DNA of 39,967 nt from Candidatus Schneewindia gallinarum (GTDB lineage: Bacteria; Bacillota; Clostridia; Oscillospirales; Ruminococcaceae): assembly GCA_904420175.1 (NCBI GenBank), contig CAJFUF010000034.1, positions 1 to 39,967 on the forward strand, written 5' to 3'. Shown piece by piece: positions 24,291 through 31,665 of the stretch (positions are counted from its first letter, which is position 1; every line of letters starts with the position of its first letter). The translations under genes and the position numbers were made by a program. The notes beneath the pieces were generated by a model. That model ran no database searches, had not been told where the DNA came from, and saw nothing but the letters and a program-made list of their open reading frames with translations.

Positions 24291-24353
24291 AAAATGGGGC
24301 GGGAAGCCGTTTGGCTTTCCGCCCCATTTTGCCGCTGCCAATGTGGCAGCGGC
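24291..24353 (-). terminator. Tandem hairpins downstream of the flavin reductase gene
   Basis: The first hairpin on the gene side is GCCGCTGCCA (24331-24340) / TGGCAGCGGC (24344-24353). Next comes an 18-bp stem (24291-24308 / 24313-24330, one G-T pair) that begins and ends AAAATGGGG/CCCCATTTT. On the minus strand the second ends in a T-rich tail. Likely terminator. Confidence 0.65.
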
Positions 24354-24401
24354 TTCGTCCGTCTGATTTTTCCTGTTTTCACCGGCAGTCGGCTTTTTCA
24401 C

Positions 24402-24908
24402 TTACTTTGTGTATACGCCGGTAATTTCCCCGATATAAACTTCGTGATAGTCCTTCAGGGGGTAGTTCTTTTCCAGCTCCTCCGACAGGAATTTTTCCGG
24501 GGAAAAAGTACTTTCATACAGTTTTTTGCAGCACAGGATCAGCTTTGCCTCCTCAAAGGCGCTGACCCCGTCGAAGGCGGCTCGGGTCAGCCCGGTGGCG
24601 GCAAACTTGTCAATCTCACGGCCCGACTTGGTCCCGCACAGGCTCAGCGCGTCGCGGTACTGCCCGTCAAAGAAGCTTAAAGAAAACCGGTCGGACGCGT
24701 CGATAAACTCCTTGGTGTAGCGGCCCGGGCGCACAAAGATAAAGGCCACGGGCTTCCCCCACAGCACGCCGACACCGCCCCAGCTGACGGTCATCATGTT
24801 GCAGCTGCCGTCCGGCTTGTCGGCGGCAAGCAGCGCCCAGTCCTTCCCGATTAGCCGGAAGGGGTTTTCGTTTATTTCTTCAGGGGAAATCTTTTTCAAA
24901 TTGTTCAT
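24402..24908 (-). CDS. Flavin reductase family protein (FMN-binding split barrel)
   Basis: 168 residues from the ATG at 24908, which has AAAGGA eight bases upstream; the in-frame ATG at 24941 has no ribosome site. Seen: NMMTVSWGGVGVLWGKPVAF, the FMN-binding region, then RYTKEFIDASDRFSLSFF and the C-terminal DYHEVYIGEITGVY. Such proteins bind FMN and reduce it, or act as small flavoprotein reductases in anaerobes. No oxygenase partner lies nearby. It is probably monocistronic. Confidence 0.85.
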   Translation of the reverse strand: MNNLKKISPEEINENPFRLIGKDWALLAADKPDGSCNMMTVSWGGVGVLWGKPVAFIFVRPGRYTKEFIDASDRFSLSFFDGQYRDALSLCGTKSGREIDKFAATGLTRAAFDGVSAFEEAKLILCCKKLYESTFSPEKFLSEELEKNYPLKDYHEVYIGEITGVYTK

Positions 24909-24926
24909 ATTGCCTGTCCTTTCCTG

Positions 24927-24935
24927 TGATATAAT
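24927..24935 (+). promoter_or_regulatory. Extended -10 promoter of the TIM-barrel-like gene
   Basis: TGA-TATAAT at 24927-24935 points to the gene at 25019. No strong -35. It lies inside the 110-bp divergent gap shared with the flavin reductase gene. Confidence 0.5.
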
Positions 24936-25018
24936 ATCCATGTTACAACGTATGCTGCGGCTAGCACCATCATACTATTTTGCCAGAAAAATTTCAATAA
25001 GCGAAAGGATGACCCGTA

Positions 25019-25696
25019 TTGTCAAAGGTACCCGCCCCGGAGTATGAGGGGACACTGCGTAAATTCATGCTGATGGTTCCGGAGGAGATTGAGCGCTGCT
25101 CCGGCATTAAAATATTCGGCAAGCTGATAAAGTCCATCGTTTTCACAACAGACGTGTCCACCATCCGCAACGTCAACGCAGATGCGGCCATTGCCGTCTA
25201 CCCCTATACCCCGCAGCCCATCATTAACCAGGCGTTTATGCTGGCGGCGGATATCCCGGTGTTCTGCGGCATCGGCGGTGGGCTGACCAGCGGGAAGCGG
25301 GTGGTCAACCTGGCCCTTCATGCGGAGTTTCAGGGCGCCATCGGCGTGGTGCTGAACGCGCCGACGCCGGATGAAATCGTGCAGAAGGTGGCCCACACGG
25401 TGGATGTGCCGGTGGTGGTGACCGTTGTGTCCGATCGGGACGATATCGAGGCCCGCCTGAAAAGCGGAACCAGTATTTTTAATGTTTCCGCTGCAAAAAA
25501 CACGGCGGAGCTTGTAAGAAAAATCAAGCGTGCCCATCCGGAGGTGCCGGTCATTGCAACAGGCGGCCCCACGAAGGAGACCATTCTTGAAACCATTGCC
25601 GCCGGGGCCAACGCCATCACGTGGACACCCCCGTCCCCGGGCGAAGTGTTTGCCGGTGTCATGCAGACCTACCGGGAGGGGAAGCCGCATCCGTAA
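25019..25696 (+). CDS. Conserved barrel-like protein of unknown function (often labelled 'hydrolase' in clostridia)
   Basis: 225 residues starting with TTG behind GAAAGGATGA. It has alternating beta-alpha units with glycine-rich phosphate-loop-like turns: IPVFCGIGGGLTSGKRVVNL, VPVVVTVVSDRDDIEARL, VPVIATGGPTKETILETI and GANAITWTPPSP. The last two resemble the phosphate-binding C-terminal end of TIM barrels such as the nitronate monooxygenase, IMPDH or ThiG types. I recall close relatives in clostridia carrying only a generic 'hydrolase' label. No catalytic motif of a hydrolase is visible, and function is unknown. It is monocistronic, with a terminator immediately after. Confidence 0.7.
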   Translation: MSKVPAPEYEGTLRKFMLMVPEEIERCSGIKIFGKLIKSIVFTTDVSTIRNVNADAAIAVYPYTPQPIINQAFMLAADIPVFCGIGGGLTSGKRVVNLALHAEFQGAIGVVLNAPTPDEIVQKVAHTVDVPVVVTVVSDRDDIEARLKSGTSIFNVSAAKNTAELVRKIKRAHPEVPVIATGGPTKETILETIAAGANAITWTPPSPGEVFAGVMQTYREGKPHP

Positions 25697-25701
25697 AAAA
25701 G

Positions 25702-25737
25702 AAAAAGCAGGCGGAGGGACTCTCCGCCTGCTTTTTT
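25702..25737. terminator. Bidirectional terminator between convergent genes
   Basis: A perfect 15-bp stem AAAAAGCAGGCGGAG (25702-25716) / (25722-25736) with a five-base loop, A-run on the left and T-run on the right. It overlaps the stop codon of the minus-strand gene. Confidence 0.85.
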
Positions 25738-26395
25738 ACAGCAGTGTTTCCGGGTGCGCAAAGTAGTCGCAGATGCGGTCGAAATAGGCGCCCATGTGAA
25801 TGCCGTCCATCAGCGCATGGTGGACCAGCAGGTTGACAGGAATCCACTTTTTTCCGTCCCGTTCCACAATTTTGCCAAGGGCGAACCGCGGGTCGGAGTG
25901 ATACTTTGCAATGACGGGGTGGGTCATGTGCTGAAAGTGCACCCACGGCACAAGGGAGATGGTCACCCCGTCCCCGTCCTGCCACGGCTTGGAGGAAAAA
26001 TCCGCCGTGCGCTGTGCCGCGGCGATATCGGCTGCACAGTCCGCTGTAAACTGCAAAAAGTCGGTATCATACTCCGTGTAGGTGCAGTTGTAGACGCCGC
26101 CACCGCCCATCACAAAATATCCGGCCACCGGGGCCGTCAGCTCGTAAATCTGTCTGGTGGCGGGGTCAATACGCAGCCGGAACTCCGGCACCTCGTTGGC
26201 GCACCGGGCGGTAAGGCAGATAAGCCCCGCACCGATGGGGATCCCTTCACGCTTGCAGAAATGGTAAAAGGCGGTCATATCCGCCTCGATGGTCAGCCCC
26301 ACATGCGGGTCGGCGCAACTGTCGTAAAACCCCCACTGCCCCTTCCGCGGGAACTGTTCCCACGGGACAGGGATGCGCTTTCTTTCAGGCTTCAC
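25736..26395 (-). CDS. Type A chloramphenicol acetyltransferase-like acyltransferase
   Basis: 219 residues, the size of CatA subunits, starting GTG behind AAAGGGG. The catalytic motif VHHALMDGIH (H192-H193, D197) near the C-terminus is the HHxxxDG of CAT. SLVPWVHFQHMTHP and the early FYDSCADPHVGLT also fit. Many gut anaerobes carry such chromosomal CAT-like genes, and not all give resistance. Nothing around it suggests a mobile element and its base composition is like its neighbours. Acceptor substrate not determinable. Confidence 0.85.
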   Translation of the reverse strand: MKPERKRIPVPWEQFPRKGQWGFYDSCADPHVGLTIEADMTAFYHFCKREGIPIGAGLICLTARCANEVPEFRLRIDPATRQIYELTAPVAGYFVMGGGGVYNCTYTEYDTDFLQFTADCAADIAAAQRTADFSSKPWQDGDGVTISLVPWVHFQHMTHPVIAKYHSDPRFALGKIVERDGKKWIPVNLLVHHALMDGIHMGAYFDRICDYFAHPETLL

Positions 26396-26427
26396 CTGCT
26401 CAGCCCCTTTCCATTCTCTTTTTTACC

Positions 26428-26457
26428 AGTATAGCACGTCCCGGCCCGGTTGTACAA
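26428..26457 (-). promoter_or_regulatory. Promoter of the CAT-like gene
   Basis: On the minus strand TTGTAC (26457-26452), 18 bp, then TATACT (26433-26428) with an extended TGC. Its -35 lies in the palindrome GTTGTACAAC (26449-26458), also used by the divergent promoter. Confidence 0.65.
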
Positions 26458-26478
26458 CGGCCGGATTTGTGCTAGGAT
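26450..26478 (+). promoter_or_regulatory. Promoter of the PflX-like radical SAM gene
   Basis: TTGTAC (26450-26455), 17 bp, then TAGGAT (26473-26478) with an extended TGC. The -35 overlaps that of the divergent CAT-like gene in one 10-bp palindrome. Confidence 0.6.
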
Positions 26479-26506
26479 ACGGGAGGAAGGAAAGGAGGAA
26501 ACGCCT

Positions 26507-27400
26507 GTGGAGAATTTCGGCTGCACATTGTGCCCGCGGCGGTGCGGCGCAGACAGGACCCGGGAAACCGGCCGGTGCGGCGGCGGGGCCAGGGCAAAGG
26601 TGGCCCGTGCCGCGCTGCACTTCTGGGAGGAGCCGCCCATCAGCGGCACGCGGGGCTCAGGCGCGGTGTTTTTCTCCGGCTGTCCGCTGGGCTGCGTGTA
26701 CTGCCAAAACCGGGAAATAAGCCAAGGCGGAAAGGGCCTGCCGGTAGATACGGCGCAGCTTGCCAACATTTTTTTGGATCTTCAGCGGCAGGGCGCGCAT
26801 AACCTCAACCTGGTGACCGCCACCCATTACGCCCCGCAGGTAATCGCCGCGCTGGAGATGGCGGGGGACAGGCTGCACATCCCGGTGGTGTGCAACACCG
26901 GCGGCTATGAAACGGTGGAGACGGTGCGGCTGCTTGCCCCGTATGTGGATATCTGGCTGCCGGATTTCAAGTATTACAGCAGTGTGCTGTCCGGGAAATA
27001 CAGCGGCGCGCCGGACTACTTCCCCGTGGCCTGTAAGGCCGTGAAGGAGATGGTGCGCCTTGCGGGCCCGCCGGTGTTTGACAAACAGGGGCTGATGAAA
27101 AGCGGCGTGTGCCTTCGGCATCTGGTGCTGCCCGGCTGCCGGAAAGACTCCCTGCAAATTATGGATTTTGTGGGGGATACCTTCCCGCGGGATGCGCTGG
27201 CCGTCAGCCTGATGCGGCAGTTTACCCCCACAGAGGCATGCAGCGCCTTTCCGGAGCTGAACCGCCGCTTGACCACCTTCGAGTACGAAAGTGTGGAGGA
27301 CCGCCTGCGGGAGCTTAATTTTCGCTGGTGCTTCGTACAGGAAAAAGGAAGCGCCGGGAAGGAGTACATCCCGTGCTTTGACTACACCGGCGTTTTATAA
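26507..27400 (+). CDS. PflX-like radical SAM protein (COG1313 type)
   Basis: 297 residues starting at the GTG behind AAAGGAGGAAACGCCT; a longer frame from 26450 has no ribosome site. An N-terminal Cys cluster (C6, C9, C13, C24) precedes the radical SAM motif FFSGCPLGCVYCQN (C59, C63, C66). The barrel then shows LVTATHYAP and DIWLPDFKYY. This is the PflX group, related to pyruvate formate-lyase activase but of unproven function. No glycyl radical enzyme gene is adjacent. It has its own divergent promoter. Confidence 0.85.
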   Translation: MENFGCTLCPRRCGADRTRETGRCGGGARAKVARAALHFWEEPPISGTRGSGAVFFSGCPLGCVYCQNREISQGGKGLPVDTAQLANIFLDLQRQGAHNLNLVTATHYAPQVIAALEMAGDRLHIPVVCNTGGYETVETVRLLAPYVDIWLPDFKYYSSVLSGKYSGAPDYFPVACKAVKEMVRLAGPPVFDKQGLMKSGVCLRHLVLPGCRKDSLQIMDFVGDTFPRDALAVSLMRQFTPTEACSAFPELNRRLTTFEYESVEDRLRELNFRWCFVQEKGSAGKEYIPCFDYTGVL

Positions 27401-27411
27401 ACAATCCGTAT

Positions 27412-27445
27412 GCAGGGAGGGGGCGCGGACGCGCCCCCTCCCTGC
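27412..27445 (+). terminator. GC-rich hairpin after the PflX-like gene
   Basis: A perfect 15-bp stem GCAGGGAGGGGGCGC (27412-27426) / (27431-27445) with loop GGAC. No T-run follows, so termination is uncertain. Confidence 0.5.
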
Positions 27446-27452
27446 TGTGCGG

Positions 27453-27481
27453 TTGACAGGGCAGGTGCTGCGTGCTATACT
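27453..27481 (+). promoter_or_regulatory. Near-consensus promoter of the DUF6530-like gene
   Basis: TTGACA (27453-27458), exactly 17 bp, TATACT (27476-27481) with an extended TGC. One of the strongest promoter matches in the window. Confidence 0.8.
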
Positions 27482-27483
27482 CA

Positions 27484-27507
27484 TTTAGTAATTTAGTAAA
27501 TTAGTAA
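27484..27507 (+). repeat. Three tandem 8-bp repeats (TTTAGTAA) in the 5' leader
   Basis: TTTAGTAA at 27484-27491 and 27492-27499, then ATTAGTAA at 27500-27507. They lie immediately after the -10 and directly before the AAAAGGAG ribosome site. The position suits an operator, a phase-variable spacer or a leader element. Confidence 0.7.
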
Positions 27508-27520
27508 AAGGAGAAACACA

Positions 27521-28000
27521 ATGGACATTCCAACCACATTGAAACACAAACCGGTTATCGTGGTGGATAACTACGAAAATGTTGACGGGCGCAACGCCTA
27601 CAGCAGTGATGCCAAGGGCCTGTCGCTGGGCCTTGCCCAGTGGAACGACCGGGGAAAGGTGGACATTTCGGCCAAGGTCTGGCGCCACACGGGGGAGAAG
27701 TGGTCCCGCCAGTCGGAGGAGCTGCCGCTGTACCGCGTGTTGGATCTGGCAATTCTTATTGCCCGCGCGCGGCTGTACTTTAAGGAGGACGCATACCGGC
27801 ACGAAGGCCTGCACGACAGGCAGCACCCCCTGATTGACCGGGTGCCCCTGCAGGGGGACGCGATGAGCGTCGCCGTGTGTGAGTCGAACGAGCACATCGA
27901 CGAGGACATCGCCCTGTTTTACGAGGCGCTTGCCCGGGATGACGAGCTGCTGGGCGAGCGGTTTCACGCCCTGGCGGACATTCTGGAAAAGCTTCGCTGA
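27521..28000 (+). CDS. DUF6530-like protein of unknown function
   Basis: 159 residues, cytoplasmic, starting at the ATG behind AAAAGGAGAAACACA. Conserved-looking core: LKHKPVIVVDNYENVDGR, then DAKGLSLGLAQWNDRG and KVDISAKVWRHTGEKWSRQS. It resembles a small family I remember as DUF6530; the number is from memory. No catalytic motif or signal peptide is seen. It has its own strong promoter and terminator, so it is likely well expressed. Confidence 0.75.
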   Translation: MDIPTTLKHKPVIVVDNYENVDGRNAYSSDAKGLSLGLAQWNDRGKVDISAKVWRHTGEKWSRQSEELPLYRVLDLAILIARARLYFKEDAYRHEGLHDRQHPLIDRVPLQGDAMSVAVCESNEHIDEDIALFYEALARDDELLGERFHALADILEKLR

Positions 28001-28033
28001 CAGGTGACCGAAAGGACAAAATAGAGAAGCTGG

Positions 28034-28068
28034 AACAAAGGGCCTTCCCAGGGGAGGCCCTTTGTTTT
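28034..28068 (+). terminator. Intrinsic terminator after the DUF6530-like gene
   Basis: AACAAAGGGCCTTCCC (28034-28049) pairs with 28051-28066 (one G-T pair; innermost pairs open to form the loop), followed by a short T-run. Confidence 0.75.
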
Positions 28069-28089
28069 GAAAATACCACCGTGACGATA

Positions 28090-28118
28090 TGGAAAATAGA
28101 CAGCGGGTATGCTATACT
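28090..28118 (+). promoter_or_regulatory. Promoter of the lipoprotein / two-component operon
   Basis: TGGAAA (28090-28095), 17 bp, TATACT (28113-28118) with extended TGC. The same TGGAAA-17-TGC -10 pattern occurs before ppdK. Confidence 0.6.
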
Positions 28119-28174
28119 ACTAGTAATACTGGGAGAGAAGGCGCTGCGCGCCGTATCATAAGGAGGGACAGCCC

Positions 28175-29470
28175 ATGAAACGAAAGCTTGCGGCACTGGC
28201 CGTGTGCCTGTGCGTTTTGCTGTGTGGCTGCGACTCGCTCTCTTTAAACAGCACCAACCTGATGCATCCGCCCAAGCTCAGCGGGGAGGAGCAGGAAATC
28301 TACGCCGCACTGACTGCCGTCACCGGGCAGAATGTGCGTTTACGCTATCCGGCGGAGGGGAAATACCGCACGGCCATCGTCAAGTATGACCTGGACGACG
28401 ACAGCCAGAAGGAGGCGGTGGTATTCTACCAGGGTACGGATACCGCGTCCCTTGTGCGGATTAATATTTTGGAGCAGTCGGAGGACGGCTGGGTCAGTGT
28501 GCAGGATGTTTCCACCGGACAAAGCCAGCTTCAGGGCGTCAACATTGCCCGCGTGTTTGAGGCGGGCGTCCCCGCGCTGCTGGTCAGCGTCCGGGACAGT
28601 ACCACGCCGGAGACGAGCACGCTGCTTGCCTACCAGTACCGGGACGGGCGGCTGGAAAACCGGATGGAACAGGCCTACGTTGCCTACACCACCGGCGTAT
28701 TGTCGCAGGACGGCGTACCGGAATTGTTTCTTATCTGTGCCGGACAGGACGGGACATTTACGCTGGAGTGCTTCCGCAGCAGGAATTTCACCCTGATAAA
28801 CTATCGAAGCGCGCGGCTTGCGTCCATGACCTATACGGGCATCCAGCTGGGCGGCATGGGCGACGGGCGTCAGGCCTTATTCATTGACGGGCGCATGGAC
28901 GGGGGAATGGCCACCCAGGTGGTGTATGAGCAGGACGGCAGCCTTGTCAACCCGCTGTACGCGCAGGACAACTTATCCCTTGCCTGGCGTGCAAGAGAAA
29001 TTACCTGCATGGAAAGCGACGACGGCACACAGATTTTAATCCCCACCCTGACGGCGCTGCCCGGTTATGAGGGATACAAACCGGAGGAACAGCTGTTCCT
29101 CACCAGCTGGAACAGCTATGGGGAAAGCGGGCTGAGCGTACAGAAGACCCAGCTTGTCAGCACCTATCTCGGCGTCAGCGTGGACATCCCGGAGCGGTGG
29201 ATGGGCACGGTCAGTGCGAAATATCTGTATGATACGAACGAAGTAAAGTTCTTTTACTACGACGGGGACCTGAAAAACGACGGGCAGGAGTACCTGCGGG
29301 TTCGTCTGTTCACCAAAAACGACGGACAGCCGGAGGAGAGCTACACCCCGCTGTTTTCCAAGGGCCTGCTGGAATACCGGATGCTGGTTTCCGGCAGCAC
29401 GGACGACCCGCTGGCCCTGTCCGGCGGGGAGGCAAAATCCCTGGTGCACCCCTACAACCAAAGCTACTAA
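28175..29470 (+). CDS. Hypothetical lipoprotein preceding a two-component system
   Basis: 431 residues. Signal peptide with lipobox LCGC (Cys19), so it is membrane-anchored outside the cell. The mature part has repeated beta-rich segments of the VCBS/integrin-like sort, e.g. IVKYDLDDDSQKEAVVFYQG, LSQDGVPELFLICAGQDG and FYYDGDLKNDGQEYLRVRLF. No enzyme motif was recognised. It lies 16 bp before the response regulator in one operon with its kinase. A role as an envelope sensor partner or a target of the system is inference from position. Confidence 0.75.
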   Translation: MKRKLAALAVCLCVLLCGCDSLSLNSTNLMHPPKLSGEEQEIYAALTAVTGQNVRLRYPAEGKYRTAIVKYDLDDDSQKEAVVFYQGTDTASLVRINILEQSEDGWVSVQDVSTGQSQLQGVNIARVFEAGVPALLVSVRDSTTPETSTLLAYQYRDGRLENRMEQAYVAYTTGVLSQDGVPELFLICAGQDGTFTLECFRSRNFTLINYRSARLASMTYTGIQLGGMGDGRQALFIDGRMDGGMATQVVYEQDGSLVNPLYAQDNLSLAWRAREITCMESDDGTQILIPTLTALPGYEGYKPEEQLFLTSWNSYGESGLSVQKTQLVSTYLGVSVDIPERWMGTVSAKYLYDTNEVKFFYYDGDLKNDGQEYLRVRLFTKNDGQPEESYTPLFSKGLLEYRMLVSGSTDDPLALSGGEAKSLVHPYNQSY

Positions 29471-29486
29471 GTAAGGAGACGTGGGT

Positions 29487-30197
29487 ATGGCAACAAAAAA
29501 ACGTATTTTGGTCGTGGAAGATGAGGACGCCATCCGCGAGTTTGTGGTCATCAACCTGACCCGCGCCGGCTATGAGGTGACCGATGTAGCCAGCGGGGAG
29601 CAGGCGCTGGAAGTATACGACAGCGCCGACCAGAATTTTTCCATCGCCCTGCTGGACATCATGATGCCCGGCATGGACGGCTTTGCCCTGTGCAAGGAGC
29701 TGCGCAAGCGCAGCACGGAACTTGGCATCATTATGCTGACGGCAAAGGCACAGGAGATGGACAAGGTCAACGGCTTCATGCTGGGTGCGGACGACTATGT
29801 GGTAAAGCCGTTCAGCCCGTCCGAGCTGGTGGCCCGGGTGGACGCCATGTACCGCAGGGTGGCCATGTCGCGTACGGCGGGCATTTCCATGACCCCGCAG
29901 AACATTGAGCAGGGCCCGTTTTTAATCAACACGAAAAGCCGCACCGCGTTTAAAAACGGGGTGCAGATCGACCTGACGCAGGTGGAGTTCCAGCTGCTAA
30001 ACATGCTGATGAGCAACCCAGGCGTCGCATTTTCCCGCAGGGAAATTTTAAGCAAAATCTGGGGGCGTTCCGGCGAAAATGAGGAGAAAATCGTGGATGT
30101 CAACGTCCGCCGGGTCCGCCTGAAAATCGAGGACGACCCCTCCAACCCGAAATACCTTGTAACGGTGTGGGGTTACGGTTACCGCTGGGATGCGTAG
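29487..30197 (+). CDS. OmpR/PhoB-family response regulator
   Basis: 236 residues from the ATG at 29487, eight bases after AAGGAG; an in-frame GTG at 29481 is too close to that site. Receiver domain: acidic pair E11-D12, phospho-acceptor D57 in LLDIMMPGMDG, T85 and K107 in VVKPFSPSEL. The C-terminal winged helix of the OmpR type contains VEFQLLNMLMSNPGVAFSRR, then VDVNVRRVRLKIE and TVWGYGYRW. It overlaps the kinase gene start, a typical pair. Confidence 0.94.
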   Translation: MATKKRILVVEDEDAIREFVVINLTRAGYEVTDVASGEQALEVYDSADQNFSIALLDIMMPGMDGFALCKELRKRSTELGIIMLTAKAQEMDKVNGFMLGADDYVVKPFSPSELVARVDAMYRRVAMSRTAGISMTPQNIEQGPFLINTKSRTAFKNGVQIDLTQVEFQLLNMLMSNPGVAFSRREILSKIWGRSGENEEKIVDVNVRRVRLKIEDDPSNPKYLVTVWGYGYRWDA

Positions 30198-31665
30198 GGC
30201 CATGGCGGAAAAACGCAAAAAAAAGGGCCGCTTTGCCTTTAAAAACTCCATTGCCATGCGGTGGATGTTCAACTCCCTAAGCATTATCGGCATCACGCTG
30301 GTGGCAGTGTTCATCTGCCTTGTGCTGGCCGTGCAGTCGCTGTACTACGGCGGGGTGCGCCAGCAGATCCGCTCCACCTCCAGCATTCTGAACGAGCGGA
30401 TTTTGCAGATTAGCGATCCGAACACCACCCTGCCCGCCCAGCTGCGCAGCATGGTGGAGAACTTCTCGGACCGCGACCTGATGGAGCTGTCCGCCATTGA
30501 CGCGTCGGGCCAGGCGGTGTTCACCTCCTCCGGCTTTACGCCGGAAACAGCGGCGGAGATGCCCGATTACCTGGCCGCCATGAGCTCGGAGACGGGCGAA
30601 GGCGAGTTTGTGGGTACCATCGGCGGGGAGAAGATTATGGCCATCAGTGTGCTGCTGCCTGTGGCCAACCCCAACTTTACGGCGCTGCGCTATGTGGTGT
30701 CGCTCAGCAGTGTGGACGGGCAGATTGCCGCCATGGCGGCAGCCTTCGGTGTAATCTGCGCGCTGATTTTCCTGCTGATTTTCCTGTCCGGCTCCTACTT
30801 TGTCCGCAGCATCGTGCGCCCCGTGCGGCAGATTTCGGCCACGGCGCGCAGCATGGCCGGCGGCGACTTCAACGTCCGGCTCGAGAAGCAGCACAACGAT
30901 GAAATCGGCGAGCTGTGTGAGGCGGTCAACGACATGGCCGCAGAGCTGGCGACAACAGAAAATATGAAAAACGAGTTTATCAGCAGCGTCTCGCATGAGC
31001 TGCGCACGCCGCTGACCGCCATTAAAGGCTGGGGGGAGACGCTGATGCAGTCCGCGGCGGAGGATGCGGACACAAGGCGCAGGGGCCTGAAAATCATCAT
31101 CGGGGAGACCGAGCGCCTGTCCGAGATGGTGGAGGAGCTTCTGGACTTCTCCCGCATGCAGTCCGGCCGCTTTACCCTGCTGACCGCACCGGTGGACCTG
31201 GTGGCAGAACTGACGGACAGCGTGCTGATGTTTGCCGAGCGCGCCAAGCGCGAAGGGATCGCCCTCGATTACCAGGAACCGGCATTTGTCGCCGTGGTGG
31301 AGGGGGACCGCAACCGTCTCAGGCAGGTGTTCATCAACATCCTTGACAACGCCATAAAATATTCCGACGCGCCGGGCCGGGTGCAGGTTGCCATCGCCCT
31401 TGAGGCGGGGACGGCGGTTATCACGGTGAAGGACAGCGGAATCGGCATTGCGCCGGAGGATCTCGACAAGGTAAAAACGAAGTTTTACAAGGGGAATTCC
31501 ACCCGCAGGGGTTCGGGAATCGGCCTTGCTGTGGCGGACGAAATTGTCATGCTGCACGGCGGCAGCCTGACCCTTGACAGCACGCAGGGGGAGGGGACCA
31601 CCGTGACCATCAGCCTGCCGCTGAAACCGCAGAATGAGGAGGAAACGGAGCAAATTCATGAGTAA
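30190..31665 (+). CDS. Membrane sensor histidine kinase
   Basis: 491 residues. TM1 about 27-50, an extracytoplasmic sensor of about 130 residues, TM2 about 180-203, HAMP (PVRQISATARSMAGGDFNVR), HisKA with H269 in SSVSHELRTPLTAIKGW, and HATPase with NILDNAIKYS, DSGIGIAPEDL and RRGSGIGLAVADEI. The ATG at 30190 overlaps the response regulator by 8 bp; the ATG at 30202 is an alternative and neither has a strong ribosome site. Architecture is like PhoR/ResE/WalK kinases, but the signal is unknown. Its stop overlaps the next gene. Confidence 0.94.
   Translation: MRRAMAEKRKKKGRFAFKNSIAMRWMFNSLSIIGITLVAVFICLVLAVQSLYYGGVRQQIRSTSSILNERILQISDPNTTLPAQLRSMVENFSDRDLMELSAIDASGQAVFTSSGFTPETAAEMPDYLAAMSSETGEGEFVGTIGGEKIMAISVLLPVANPNFTALRYVVSLSSVDGQIAAMAAAFGVICALIFLLIFLSGSYFVRSIVRPVRQISATARSMAGGDFNVRLEKQHNDEIGELCEAVNDMAAELATTENMKNEFISSVSHELRTPLTAIKGWGETLMQSAAEDADTRRRGLKIIIGETERLSEMVEELLDFSRMQSGRFTLLTAPVDLVAELTDSVLMFAERAKREGIALDYQEPAFVAVVEGDRNRLRQVFINILDNAIKYSDAPGRVQVAIALEAGTAVITVKDSGIGIAPEDLDKVKTKFYKGNSTRRGSGIGLAVADEIVMLHGGSLTLDSTQGEGTTVTISLPLKPQNEEETEQIHE

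Noticed and set aside
25736-26395. The CAT-like gene as an acquired resistance island
   Set aside because: No mobile-element traces, flanking repeats or composition shift; chromosomal CAT-like acyltransferases are common in such bacteria.
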